NCBI RefSeq assembly: GCF_016756315.1 | Contig: NZ_AP024235.1 | Coordinates: forward strand, 1,798,001 to 1,862,000 | Length of the DNA: 64,000 nucleotides | From: Alteromonas sp. KC3 | GTDB lineage: Bacteria; Pseudomonadota; Gammaproteobacteria; Enterobacterales; Alteromonadaceae | Direction: 5' to 3' | Part shown: in pieces, positions 10,720-20,800 of the stretch | How the letters are laid out: each line of letters starts with the position of its first letter | Position numbering within the stretch: the first letter of the stretch is position 1 | Program-made: the position numbers and the translations under genes | The notes under the pieces: model-generated | What the model was told of the DNA's origin: nothing | Database searches by the model: none | What the model saw: only the letters and a program-made list of their open reading frames with translations

Positions 10720-11187
10720 CTAAGCGGTAATATCAGCAAAGGTTGCCTGCGTTAGCATAGCCAGTGTGGTGGGAGAAAGAGAAAGTTCCAATCCTCTTTT
10801 TCCTGCACTAACATAAATGGCTGACAGTGCTTCGGCACTGTCGTGTATAACAGTAGTAAGTATTTTCTTTTGTCCTAGTGGACTTACCCCACCGAGCACA
10901 TACCCTGTTGAGGTTATGACGTCTTCACTTTTTGCCATTGTGACTTTTTTGGCCCCCAAGGCTTTTGCCATCTTCTTCTCACTTAACTTTCGATTTACTG
11001 GCACTATTGCAACGGCAAGCGACCCTTTGTCAGTGCTTACCACTAAGGTTTTAAATACGGTGCTTGCATCCAGTTCAAGTTTCTCAACCGCTTCTAGCCC
11101 ATAAGAGGAAGCGTTGGTGTCATGTTCATACTTGAGTACGTGGTGTTTAACACCTTTTTTCTGCAATAGCGTTATAGCGGGCGTCAT
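10720..11187 (-). CDS. ybaK: Cys-tRNA(Pro)/Cys-tRNA(Cys) deacylase YbaK
   Basis: A 155-residue trans-editing enzyme that hydrolyses mischarged Cys-tRNA-Pro in the cytoplasm. Family marks are the catalytic Lys in STVFKTLVV near residue 46, the SYGLEAV segment, and the GGVSPLG loop near residue 100. Length is normal for the YbaK/EbsC group. Its start overlaps the stop of the penicillin-acylase gene by 4 bases (11184-11187), so the two are translationally coupled, although no functional link is evident. Confidence 0.93.
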   Translation of the reverse strand: MTPAITLLQKKGVKHHVLKYEHDTNASSYGLEAVEKLELDASTVFKTLVVSTDKGSLAVAIVPVNRKLSEKKMAKALGAKKVTMAKSEDVITSTGYVLGGVSPLGQKKILTTVIHDSAEALSAIYVSAGKRGLELSLSPTTLAMLTQATFADITA

Positions 11188-13505
11188 TCATTTTCTTTTT
11201 TGTAAAATAAGCGAGTGTGTTCAATATCACTTGGCAACAGTGGGGTAGCAGTGTGTGTTGCATAATCACTGAAACCCGACGTGTAATAAGGTGAAAGCGG
11301 ATGCCCTGATTGGCCCCCAGGCAAGGTTAAAATGGCATCTTCTAGATGGCCGGGGCTTACAAACAATCGTTGCGATGCGCCAAAATTTGGCGATTGCACA
11401 GCAGGCATATAAGTATCACCGAAGCCCTCAACGGTTTGCATATTCAGGTATTGTCCAATGTACGGAATTTGAGATGCAAAAGGGTGAGAAACACGCAGCT
11501 TATTTACGTTACCCCAGTTTAGCGTTTCCATATCTGCTTCGACGGGGGAATAGGTATCAAGAAGTTTGTGTTTAGCCCTTCGATAGGCGTCGACCAAAAG
11601 TTCATCGAAGCTGTCCGTGCCTTTTGGTAGCCAACTGCTGGGTTGTTCATGGATGAGTTGCCACGTAGCCGGTTCAATACCTCGAAGTAGCGTTCTGCTA
11701 TTAACCCCTTTTCGGTCTATTGACTGCAAAATACGTCCGAAAAGCGTTTGAATAACTTCACTACGAAAGTGTTTAACTAATGTATAACCCACAGAATCTT
11801 CACAAGCACATGCGTTCCAGGTATTCAAATAAGCAAGGTCTGGCTTAAATTCAACATCTTGTACCTGCAACAACCCTGATAAAAGGTTATGCCATGGCAT
11901 GAGGAATTGGGCATGATTATCCAGTTGAATCGCGTAGAAATCATTTTCAGTGAAACTATCTTTTTCAAATAAGCGATCGCGAATTTGTCTACCACGAGCA
12001 CCAAGCGCATAGCCACCATCGCCTAGTCGTGGTAAATCATGTGTAGAAATCACGCGCGCATTTGCCGTCCATATTCTACCGTGTTCAGGGTTCACGACCG
12101 ACGGCAAATTCGTCGCTCTTTTGGGGCTATCAGCTTTTAGTGATTGTTCTGAAATGGCGACATAACTTGCGCTCTCACGATCCATTACAGCGCCACCAGG
12201 CATCCAGCCCGCATTGCCGAGTTCGTCAACAATAACGAGGTTTTGTGTAGGAATGGCAATGGTTTTACCCACCGACATGGCCTCAGTGAGGTTTTTAGCT
12301 GCCCCCAGATTGATAATACCCAAGTTTACCGCAAACGGCTGGTGCGCTACCCAATTGAGCGCGTATCGCTTTTGGTTTACCACACGTACAGGCCCAAATT
12401 GGCTTACTTCTATAGTGTAAGTATGTTCGCCATCCGGTAACGGAATACGTCGAGTGTAAGGTTGTGTTTGCGTATCATCATCTAACGCTATCCAATCAAC
12501 ATTATCGACATTGGCATTTGTGAAGCCCCACGCGATATGATTATTGGTACCTACGACAATGCCAGGCAACCCGGGTAACGACACGCCGGTTACCTGAACT
12601 TGCTCACCCGCTTCTTCATAGTTTAGCTGTGCCTTATACCATATAATGGGTACTCGAAGGCCAAGGTGCATATCATTGGCCAGCATGCCTGAACCCGTGG
12701 TGGTGAGCTTTCCCGTCACAGCCCAGTTATTACTTCCAATATCCGGTAGCTCGGTACCAGTGTATGCGACGCTTGCGTTTTTATCGTCGTTGGCATCTGC
12801 TGCATTATCAGGAAAGGTGGGAATGGCTTGGTCAAACAGCGGTGTTTCGCTTCCATCTAGCGCAGCTTGGTAGTGACTTGGCTGAGTAATGAAATTATAT
12901 ATTTCATCACCGTACAGTGTTTTAAGCATGGTACGGGCCATGTCTAAGCTAATTTGGCTACCTTGTAGGTCCAGGTACATGCTGTACACCACCAAAATAC
13001 TATCGGTTGGATGCCATTGCTCTAGTTGTACTCCAGCAGCTAAATATTCAAAAGGTGGAACTGTCATTTCCGCTAATGCATCATTAACACCATGGGCATA
13101 ACGCACTAATAATTCTTGCTGTCGAGCGGGAAGGTTTTCATAGACAACGCGGGCGCGCTGAGCAAATTGATGGAAGCGAATGTTTTTGTCTCGTTCCAGC
13201 GCTACCTTTCCAACCCATTGAGATAAATTGCCTGAGGCGGCTCTTCGTTGAAGATCCATTTGGAAAAAGCGATCTTGAGCATGAGCAAAACCAAGAGCGT
13301 AAGCGACATCAAAAATATCGTCAGCTTTTATAACGGCGTATCCGGTTGCATCACGGCTGAGTTCTGTTACAGAGTTCACGTGATAGGTATTACTGTTACC
13401 ATCTAGTGAGGGCAAACTTAGGCTAAGAGAAGCGTACAAGGAAACGACGGCAAGGGCGAGTATGGTCAATAAACCAATTACAAGCCATTTGATCCAATTT
13501 AACAC
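11184..13505 (-). CDS. Penicillin acylase family (Ntn hydrolase) precursor
   Basis: A 773-residue exported N-terminal-nucleophile amidohydrolase. It has an N-terminal membrane or signal helix (residues 7-30), an alpha chain with the YALGFAHAQDRFFQMDLQRR motif near residues 69-88, and the autoprocessing site GSNNWAVTG, where Ser258 would become the beta-chain N-terminus. MLANDMHLGL follows as in other members. Relatives cleave penicillins, other acyl amides or acyl-homoserine lactones; the substrate here cannot be deduced. It is first in a two-gene transcript with ybaK and divergent from nagZ, with a 56-bp gap. Confidence 0.9.
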   Translation of the reverse strand: MLNWIKWLVIGLLTILALAVVSLYASLSLSLPSLDGNSNTYHVNSVTELSRDATGYAVIKADDIFDVAYALGFAHAQDRFFQMDLQRRAASGNLSQWVGKVALERDKNIRFHQFAQRARVVYENLPARQQELLVRYAHGVNDALAEMTVPPFEYLAAGVQLEQWHPTDSILVVYSMYLDLQGSQISLDMARTMLKTLYGDEIYNFITQPSHYQAALDGSETPLFDQAIPTFPDNAADANDDKNASVAYTGTELPDIGSNNWAVTGKLTTTGSGMLANDMHLGLRVPIIWYKAQLNYEEAGEQVQVTGVSLPGLPGIVVGTNNHIAWGFTNANVDNVDWIALDDDTQTQPYTRRIPLPDGEHTYTIEVSQFGPVRVVNQKRYALNWVAHQPFAVNLGIINLGAAKNLTEAMSVGKTIAIPTQNLVIVDELGNAGWMPGGAVMDRESASYVAISEQSLKADSPKRATNLPSVVNPEHGRIWTANARVISTHDLPRLGDGGYALGARGRQIRDRLFEKDSFTENDFYAIQLDNHAQFLMPWHNLLSGLLQVQDVEFKPDLAYLNTWNACACEDSVGYTLVKHFRSEVIQTLFGRILQSIDRKGVNSRTLLRGIEPATWQLIHEQPSSWLPKGTDSFDELLVDAYRRAKHKLLDTYSPVEADMETLNWGNVNKLRVSHPFASQIPYIGQYLNMQTVEGFGDTYMPAVQSPNFGASQRLFVSPGHLEDAILTLPGGQSGHPLSPYYTSGFSDYATHTATPLLPSDIEHTRLFYKKENE

Positions 13506-13561
13506 GTGTAATACTCCCTTTTTTTCTCTATCCTAACCAGAGATTTACAAAATTTGAAGTG

Positions 13562-14614
13562 ATGTTTTATGACAGCTTACAAGGGGGGCTCGTGGGCCCT
13601 TTAATGCTCGACTGCCATGCTGAAGAATTGCAGAGCGAAGAGAAAGAAAAATTAGCACACCCCGTGGTAGGCGGTTTAATTTTATTCGCTCGAAACTATC
13701 ATGATAAAAAGCAGCTCGCTGCACTCATTCAAGATATTCGCCGTTATGCCAAACGCCCTATATTGATAGGCGTTGATCATGAGGGAGGACGAGTGCAGCG
13801 TTTTCGCGATGGTTTTACTGCACTACCCGCAATGGGCGATATTATGCGGCAGTCTGAACATCAAGACGAAAGCGAAAAGTACGCAAAAGCTTGCGGGCTG
13901 GCGCTTGCTTACGAACTCAAAACGCTTGATATCGATTTTAGCTTTGCCCCCGTGCTCGATGTTAACGGCGTGTCGCAAGTTATAGGTGATAGGGCGTTTG
14001 CCGATGATGCAGATGACGTTATTCGCTTAGCTACTGCACTTATTCAAGGGTTGAAATCAGCAAATATGCCTGCAATAGGCAAGCATTTCCCAGGGCACGG
14101 TAGTGTCGCTCCTGATTCACACATTGCTTTGCCAGTGGATGAGCGAGAGTACAACGAAATACGGCAAACAGATATGGTTGTATTTGAGCGGCTCATTGAA
14201 CGCAATTTGCTTGATGGCGTAATGCCTGCCCACGTTATCTACTCTCAGGTTTGTGATAAACCTGCGGGGTTTTCACCTTATTGGTTGCAGCAGGTACTCA
14301 GAGAGAACCTAGGTTTTCAGAAAGCGATATTTTCTGATGACTTATCGATGCATGGCGCTAGTGTTGCTGGCGGCTATCTAGAGCGCGCAGAAGCTGCCCT
14401 TGATGCGGGGTGCGATATGGTTTTAGCCTGCAACAACCCCAAAGGCGCTGAACAGATTCTGGATGGTTTAGTTGCGAGGGTGTCGTCTCAATTGCCCAAA
14501 GATATTCAAAAAAGTGAGCGAGTTTTGTCACTTTACGGGCGAACCCTTAAACTGGGTATAAGACAAGATTATGACGATGCAATACATTTAATTAATCGCC
14601 TAAATGAACGATAG
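13562..14614 (+). CDS. nagZ: Beta-N-acetylglucosaminidase (GH3)
   Basis: A 350-residue cytoplasmic glycoside hydrolase family 3 enzyme of peptidoglycan recycling that removes GlcNAc from anhydro-muropeptides, which influences AmpC induction in many gammaproteobacteria. Seen are IGVDHEGGRVQRFR near residue 70, the flexible loop KHFPGHGSVAPDSH (residues 174-187) carrying the acid/base His-Asp pair, and the nucleophile region FSDDLSMHGA near 257-266. A GTG at 13559 directly precedes the ATG chosen. There is no signal peptide, consistent with NagZ rather than exported GH3 enzymes. Confidence 0.96.
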   Translation: MFYDSLQGGLVGPLMLDCHAEELQSEEKEKLAHPVVGGLILFARNYHDKKQLAALIQDIRRYAKRPILIGVDHEGGRVQRFRDGFTALPAMGDIMRQSEHQDESEKYAKACGLALAYELKTLDIDFSFAPVLDVNGVSQVIGDRAFADDADDVIRLATALIQGLKSANMPAIGKHFPGHGSVAPDSHIALPVDEREYNEIRQTDMVVFERLIERNLLDGVMPAHVIYSQVCDKPAGFSPYWLQQVLRENLGFQKAIFSDDLSMHGASVAGGYLERAEAALDAGCDMVLACNNPKGAEQILDGLVARVSSQLPKDIQKSERVLSLYGRTLKLGIRQDYDDAIHLINRLNER

Positions 14615-14682
14615 TTCAGCAACTTATATTATAGCAATCTGCATGCAATATTTGCTTGTTTATTAACCAGTTGCGGCGTGTG

Positions 14683-14717
14683 TTCAGCTTCCATTCAGAA
14701 AAGAACGTCCATACTCT
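14683..14717 (+). promoter_or_regulatory. TTCAG direct repeat (11-bp period) and -10 element
   Basis: TTCAG at 14683-14687 and 14694-14698 are one helical turn apart, and a TACTCT hexamer (-10-like) lies at 14712-14717. This arrangement is typical of a site for an OmpR-family response regulator occupying the -35 region, driving the outer-membrane gene at 14759. Confidence 0.4.
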
Positions 14718-14758
14718 AGCTTTCTAAATCTCTAACACGTTTGCTACAAGGACGTTCT

Positions 14759-15574
14759 ATGTTTTTACGGGTTTTTTCTACCTCTTTATTAGCATTATCA
14801 CTTACACCATGTGCGTTTGCACAGTCGGTGCCCATTAATCATGAAGTGAGTGTTGGCTTTGCTGACGTCAGAGATGCTGATGACAACTTTGTTGGTGTTA
14901 GCTACCGCTACTATCTTGAGTCAGTCGATATTGACGAGCAACCTTGGACCATCAGCCCTTATCTACAGCGTACCAATAATGTTTCAGTTGATTACTTTGG
15001 TATTGATAACCTCGATGCAATTAACGTGAATGGTGAGTGGTTCTATTCAAACTCATTGGTGCTAAGAGGGCGCTACGGAAGCGTCGCTAACGATTCACGT
15101 AACTATGAAGAAACGTTGCACCGATTTGGTCTAGACGTATCTACGTTCGCTAATGATCATTGGGAATATGGTGCGGGCTTCGATTTCTATGATTATGAAG
15201 AAAGCTTCTTCCGCTCAGGTGATAAAATTACAAGAAGTGACGATGAACTTAGCGTAAGTGTGTTCGCACGATATAGCAGCTTTGGTACACAAATGCGCAG
15301 TTTTACACCGGGTTGGGATGTGCAAGCCCGAGGTACTTACTTTGACGATGATCTATCAATTGAAATCGATGCCAATTATTACGTTAAGGCAAACTGGAGC
15401 GTTGGCGTGAGCGCAATTTACGAAAACAACGACAGCTTTGGGTCTGATAACGTTATTGAGCTGGGTACTGACTATTGGTTTAACCCACATGCCTCAATTC
15501 GCTTTGGCTTGGGTTACGACACCGATGATGGCAACCTAGGCTCTGCAACGCTACTAGGTACATTTAGATTCTAA
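14759..15574 (+). CDS. Outer-membrane beta-barrel protein (putative porin)
   Basis: 271 residues with a signal peptide (residues 1-22, ending PCAFA-QS). Alternating hydrophobic and polar strands are rich in Tyr, Asp and Asn, and the C-terminus TLLGTFRF ends in Phe, as needed for BAM-dependent outer-membrane insertion. ATG 14759 is chosen over TTG 14741 because AAGGA at 14748-14752 lies six bases before it. The barrel is probably 10-12 strands. Substrate or channel properties are unknown. The OmpR-type repeat upstream suggests envelope-stress or two-component control. Confidence 0.8.
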   Translation: MFLRVFSTSLLALSLTPCAFAQSVPINHEVSVGFADVRDADDNFVGVSYRYYLESVDIDEQPWTISPYLQRTNNVSVDYFGIDNLDAINVNGEWFYSNSLVLRGRYGSVANDSRNYEETLHRFGLDVSTFANDHWEYGAGFDFYDYEESFFRSGDKITRSDDELSVSVFARYSSFGTQMRSFTPGWDVQARGTYFDDDLSIEIDANYYVKANWSVGVSAIYENNDSFGSDNVIELGTDYWFNPHASIRFGLGYDTDDGNLGSATLLGTFRF

Positions 15575-15593
15575 TTTTGCCTTTCATACACTT

Positions 15594-15630
15594 GTATAAC
15601 GCACTTTGCTAAGTACAAAGTACGTTATAC
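15594..15630. terminator. Long hairpin between convergent genes
   Basis: A 15-bp stem with one mismatch, 15594-15608 against 15616-15630 (GTATAACG...CGTTATAC), in the tail between two convergent genes and reaching the stop codon of the minus-strand gene. It lacks a clear T-run, so it is a weak or bidirectional terminator at best. Confidence 0.45.
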
Positions 15631-16140
15631 AGGCACCTCTTCTACGCCTGCCTCAATATTTAAAAAGCGTGCAAACGTAAACAAAAAGTCACTAAGGCGA
15701 TTGAGATAAGCATGCACGACTTCAGGAACGTCGTAATGTTTGGTTAGGCTAATTACCGCTCTTTCTGCACGTCTACAAACTGCTCTGCAAACGTGAGCTT
15801 GGGCTGCTGCTCTGCTACCACCGGGCAACACGAAAGAAGTATTAGAGGGCATTTTCGCCGTTAATGTGTCGATAAGTGTTTCAAGCGCATCTATGTTTTT
15901 ATCCGTTAGCGTTGAGCTAGCTGAAATGGCGAATCCAGCCTGAAAAAGATTGCGCTGTATATCATGAAGCATGGGTTTGTGTTGTACCGAGACCGTTGCG
16001 GCCAATAAGCCAATATGGCTGTTTAGCTCATCAATGTCGCCGTAGCTTTTTACGACTAAGTCATCTTTTTCCACACGTACTGCCTTATCGGCATAAATTT
16101 GTGTACTACCCTTATCACCTGTGCGTGTATAAATTTTCAT
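15625..16140 (-). CDS. Cob(I)alamin adenosyltransferase, PduO type
   Basis: A 171-residue cytoplasmic enzyme that transfers adenosyl from ATP to cob(I)alamin, making coenzyme B12. The N-terminal ATP-binding TRTGDKGSTQIYADKAVRVEKDD, the helical bundle and the C-terminal segments RAAAQAHVCRAVCRRAERAV and YLNRLSDFLFTFARFLN are PduO hallmarks. It is 20 bases downstream of the CsiV-like gene and probably shares the mfd-csiV transcript. No B12-dependent enzyme or riboswitch is adjacent; a CbiM-like membrane gene lies about 10 kb away. Confidence 0.93.
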   Translation of the reverse strand: MKIYTRTGDKGSTQIYADKAVRVEKDDLVVKSYGDIDELNSHIGLLAATVSVQHKPMLHDIQRNLFQAGFAISASSTLTDKNIDALETLIDTLTAKMPSNTSFVLPGGSRAAAQAHVCRAVCRRAERAVISLTKHYDVPEVVHAYLNRLSDFLFTFARFLNIEAGVEEVPV

Positions 16141-16160
16141 GAAATATATTTGCCTTTCAA

Positions 16161-17822
16161 TTATTGCGCATTACTGTCATCTTCAGGACGCTTGTAACGG
16201 CGGATCTGAACAACAAAACCAAACAAAGGGTGGTCGAAGTAATGCAACTGTGTGCTAATGACGCGACGCTGTTCAGCCAAAGGTACTGAGGCAAGTCTAT
16301 AGGTTACGTTATGAGCTGTTGTTGACTCATCAAGGGATAGTTCGTTTTCATCGCCGCCTAAGTAAGTTTCTGGTACGGGTTGTCGATAAAACATGTCACT
16401 ATCAATATGCAAATAGGGCACGCGGTTAATGTACTTGAGAAACACCTTCATGGTGCCGTCAATTTCCCAAATAGGTGTACGTAGAGCATTTCGCGATGCT
16501 TCATCTTCGCTTGCATCAGACATTACCGTTTCATCTAACGCCTTAAACTCGCTGTAATCGATAGGAGTAGGGGCCGCCAAGCGCTTTTCTAAGTCGTCGA
16601 ATATATCTTTAAGTGCACTAACTGTCGGCTCGTTACTATTCTCCAACGGCTGTGTTTGTGAAGACAACACGCCATTGTTAAACAGCTCATCGATAGAGGC
16701 ATGAGTGGCGCTAATTTCTGCCGTATTCTCATCGATGGTAGTGACGTCATTACGCTGCTCACCGCTTAACTCAAACTCACTTGAATAATTCTTTCCACCG
16801 TAAAGGCGCACATCAAACGCATTGTCTTTGCCAAATAAAACAGGCTGGCGCCAGGTCAAATGAAATAGCCGCTCAAGCTCTCGACTGCTGCGAATTTGTC
16901 GAGATATTGATGACAAAGACTGTTGGTTACTCGTAAGCAAGTGGGCTTTTGATGCTAATGGCCAGTCGTGACCTTCGATAATAATGGGTAAACTACTGGG
17001 TGCGGGTAAGCGGTTGTTCGGGATGTCCACTTTCCACGTAACAGAGTCATAGTGTGATTCCACGTTAAGCCAAGGCTTTTGCACGTTACAGTATGTGAAT
17101 TCTGGTACTGTGATAGAAGGTGTATTTTCGTTTTCATTACTAAAAACGTCGCCTTTATTCACACCGAAAAAAGACAACCAATATTTTGCTATCGCAAAGG
17201 CATCTGGGCCGATTGCTTTCTCTTGGTCTAGAGCTAGAGCACCGTCATAGGCTAGTGCGCTGTCATACTCAAGTGCGCTTTCATATTCAAGTGCATCGGG
17301 CCCTTGATTCTGTGCATCGTTGAAGGTTGCAACTTGTTCAGAATCTGTATCACCGCTACTCACCTCAGACGTTGCCGTGGCTGAAGAGACTGAACCAAGC
17401 GCGCTATCGTTAACAGGATAGGGATCCGCTACGACTTTGCTATGCTCATCTTCATGTATATCGTCAGTTTCATTGCCGCTTAAAACATGCGGTGGCAAAG
17501 ACAAGAAGTCCACATCGCTACGTGGAATATCAAGCGAGGGGAATGCGGGCCATGCGGGTTGAGTATCAACGTCACAAACGGCCAACCCTTGTTTGAGCCA
17601 GCTAATATCAGGCGAAATAACATCGCCAATAAGGTCGGCGTCAGCGCGAGGTGCATGTAACGTGTCGGCAAAGGTGAATTGCTCTTCAAGTTCACTTAGC
17701 GCAACGTTTCTTTTAAACGCGATAACTTCTACGTCGAACCACCATGGTTCATCTGCACGAGCGGAGCTGGCTAAAAGTGCACTAAATGATGCAATCAACG
17801 AACACCAGCGAATTAACTTCAT
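16161..17822 (-). CDS. CsiV-family periplasmic protein
   Basis: A 553-residue exported protein with a signal peptide (residues 1-23, ending SSARA). It opens with WWFDVEVIAFKRN, the mark of the CsiV family (peptidoglycan-binding; in Vibrio CsiV acts with LpoA in cell-wall synthesis). A long acidic, low-complexity middle includes four 18-bp tandem units (17227-17298) encoding EYxSAL-like repeats. The conserved C-terminal part near residues 450-545 (GTMKVFLKYINRVPYLHIDSD) matches the other family block. It is longer than Vibrio CsiV because of the linker. It starts one base after the mfd stop. The role here is inferred from family and position. Confidence 0.78.
   Translation of the reverse strand: MKLIRWCSLIASFSALLASSARADEPWWFDVEVIAFKRNVALSELEEQFTFADTLHAPRADADLIGDVISPDISWLKQGLAVCDVDTQPAWPAFPSLDIPRSDVDFLSLPPHVLSGNETDDIHEDEHSKVVADPYPVNDSALGSVSSATATSEVSSGDTDSEQVATFNDAQNQGPDALEYESALEYDSALAYDGALALDQEKAIGPDAFAIAKYWLSFFGVNKGDVFSNENENTPSITVPEFTYCNVQKPWLNVESHYDSVTWKVDIPNNRLPAPSSLPIIIEGHDWPLASKAHLLTSNQQSLSSISRQIRSSRELERLFHLTWRQPVLFGKDNAFDVRLYGGKNYSSEFELSGEQRNDVTTIDENTAEISATHASIDELFNNGVLSSQTQPLENSNEPTVSALKDIFDDLEKRLAAPTPIDYSEFKALDETVMSDASEDEASRNALRTPIWEIDGTMKVFLKYINRVPYLHIDSDMFYRQPVPETYLGGDENELSLDESTTAHNVTYRLASVPLAEQRRVISTQLHYFDHPLFGFVVQIRRYKRPEDDSNAQ
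17227..17298 (-). repeat. Four 18-bp tandem repeats inside csiV-like gene
   Basis: Units at 17227-17244, 17245-17262, 17263-17280 and 17281-17298 are diverged copies (TCATA..CAAGTGCGCT type) in frame, adding hexapeptides such as EYDSAL to the acidic linker. Copy number could vary between strains. Confidence 0.75.
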
Positions 17823-17823
17823 G

Positions 17824-20800
17824 TTACCGCGACTCCTTTACAAAATCGGCAATGATATCGCTAATAAACGCAATTCGCGCTTTAGCGGTATCGGTCTGTT
17901 TTACTAAGCGAAGTTTTTGGCTTCCTTCAAACTTGAATGTATTTGGCTTAGTTTGAACCAGCTTAATGATATAACCTGGATCGACCTTTGTTGTTTCTTT
18001 GAATTCTATGGTACCGCCTTGGGCAGACAAGTCTACTTTAAGAATACCAATTTCTTGCGCTTTTATTTTAATTTCAGCCACTTCAATGAGGTTTTTAGCC
18101 GGTTCAGGGAGCAAACCAAAGCGATCAATACATTCAACCTGAAATTCATCGATATCGTCTTGCGACTGACAACTTGCTAAACGCTTATAAAGTGATAAAC
18201 GCGTATTAACGTCAGCGATATAATCTTCCGGTAGTAACGCGGGTATTCGCAACTCAACTTCAGTGTGTCCGGCCGTGGCGTCTTCTAATGATGGCTCTCG
18301 CCCCTCTTTAAGAGCATTGACCGCTTTATCCAACATGTCCATGTACAGGCTAAAACCAATACTGGCAATCTGGCCTGATTGGTCGTCACCTAATAACTCA
18401 CCCGCACCACGTATTTCAAGGTCGTGAGTGGCAAGGGCAAACCCAGCGCCTAGATCTTCTAGCTGCGAGATGGCATCTAAACGTTTCACCGCATCTTTTG
18501 TCATGCGTTTAGGGTGTGGCGTAAGCAAATAAGCATAGGCTTGATGATGCGAACGACCCACGCGGCCTCGTAATTGGTGAAGCTGAGCTAAGCCTAAATG
18601 ATCCGCTCGGTCCATTATAATGGTATTTGCACTGGGGACATCGATACCCGTTTCTATGATCGTGGTACATACCAGTACATTGTACCGCTGGTGGTAAAAA
18701 TCACTCATAACGCCTTCTAATTCACGCTCGCGCATTTGGCCGTGGCCCACGGCAATACGGGCTTCAGGTACAATTTCGGCAATTTCTTCAGCAGTGCGCG
18801 CAATACTATCTACTTCATTGTGAAGGAAATATACCTGACCACCACGTAAAATTTCCCGCATAATCGCTTCGCGAATAACGGCTTTATTACGCTGCTGCAC
18901 AAAGGTTTTAATCGATAGGCGTCGTGCTGGTGCTGTGGCAATGATGGAAAGATCACGCATGCCAGACAAGGCCATATTAAGTGTACGAGGAATAGGCGTT
19001 GCGGTTAGCGTAAGAATATCTACATCGGCTCTTAACGACTTCAGTTTTTCCTTTTGACGAACACCAAATCTGTGCTCTTCATCGATAATCACTAGACCTA
19101 AGTCTTTGTACTTGATGTCACTCGATAGGAGCTTGTGTGTGCCTACAACAATGTCGACTTTACCTTCACCAATGCGCTCTATTACCGATTTTTGTGCTTT
19201 ACCGCTTACAAATCGGCTCATCACTTCAATCTCAAAAGGCCAAGCTGCAAAGCGGTCTTTGAAGTTTTCGTAGTGTTGTTGTGCAAGCAGCGTAGTGGGG
19301 ACCAAAATGGCAACTTGCTTACCGGCATTGGCGGCAAGGAATGCGGCGCGCATTGCAACTTCCGTTTTACCAAAGCCCACATCACCACATACAAGGCGGT
19401 CCATCGCCGATGGGCTGCCCATATCATGCATAACGGCAGCAATGGCCTGCGCTTGGTCAGGGGTTTCTTCAAACGGGAAGCTATCAGCGAACGACTGGTA
19501 GTCGTCCCAGTTTATTTTGTAGGCGAATCCGGGCTTCGCTGCACGGCGGGCATAAACGTCGAGCAGCTCGGCGGCAACATCGCGCACTTTTTCTGCTGCT
19601 TTTTGTTTCGCTTTGCTCCAAGCATCCGACCCCAGCGCATTAACCGGCGCACTGTCTGCATCACCGCCTGTGTAACGTGAAATCAAGTGCAGTGAGGCAA
19701 CCGGAACATAAAGCTTTGACTGTTTGGCGTATTCAATACACAAATACTCGGTGGCAACGCCGCCTGCATCAAGAGTTTGTAGCCCCAAATAGCGGCCAAC
19801 ACCGTGATCTAAATGCACTACAGGCTGACCAATAGATAACTCTGCTAGATTGCGAATAATGGCACTTTCATCGGTGGCCGTTCTTTTATCGCGCAAACGT
19901 CTTTGGCTTACCTTGTGACCTAGTAACTCGGTCTCGGTGATAAAGAATAGTTCACCTTCCTCGCTTTGCCATCTGAAGCTATGCTCTACCATGCCAACGG
20001 TGATGCCAATGGTATCGTGACTACCGATAAACGTATTAAAGTCATCCACGAGCGTAGGTTTAATACCCGCTTTCGCCAACACGGTAAGTAGACCTTCCCG
20101 ACGGCCTTGGGTTTCAGCGCAAAATAGCACTTTAGCGCCACTTGCGGTGGCGCTTTGTACGGTTGCCATCAAGCGTTCGGCAGGTATTTTTTTCTGCGCG
20201 TTGATGGCGATATCGTCAAGCAATTCACACTGAAGGTTAGTGGTGCCGGCTTTCTCATCTAATACTTTGCTGGAAAGCGATGCCCGAGGCCATTGCTTAA
20301 TGGCACCAAATAACTCATTTATTGGTAAAAATAGCTCGTCAGGGGCGAGTAGGGGACGTGCTAAATTATAGCGATATTGCTCGTAACGCTCTTGCACATC
20401 GGCCCAAAAAAACTCGCTGGCATCTTGCACGTCACCATGTAGCAATAACAAACTTTTAGGGTGCAAGTAGTCAAATAAGGTGGCGGTTTTCTCAAAAAAG
20501 AGTGGGAGGTAATATTCAACGCCACTTGGCATGGTGCCTTTACTAACTTGAGCAAACACGCTTTCAGACGCGTTGTTAGCATCAAATTTCGCCAGAAAAT
20601 TTTGTCGAAATAACGTAATAGCGTCTTTGTCTGTGGGGAACTCTCTAGCCGGCAACAAGCGAATTTCATTAACCGCTTCACCCGAACGTTGTGTCTCGGT
20701 ATCAAAATAGCGAATTGAGTCAATTTCGTCGTCAAATAAATCTATGCGAAACGGTTGGTCGCTCCCCATTGGGAACAAATCAATAATACTGCCACGAACA

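Noticed and set aside
19135..19680. A 181-codon plus-strand ORF opposite mfd
   Set aside because: It is an antisense shadow of the well-supported mfd reading frame.
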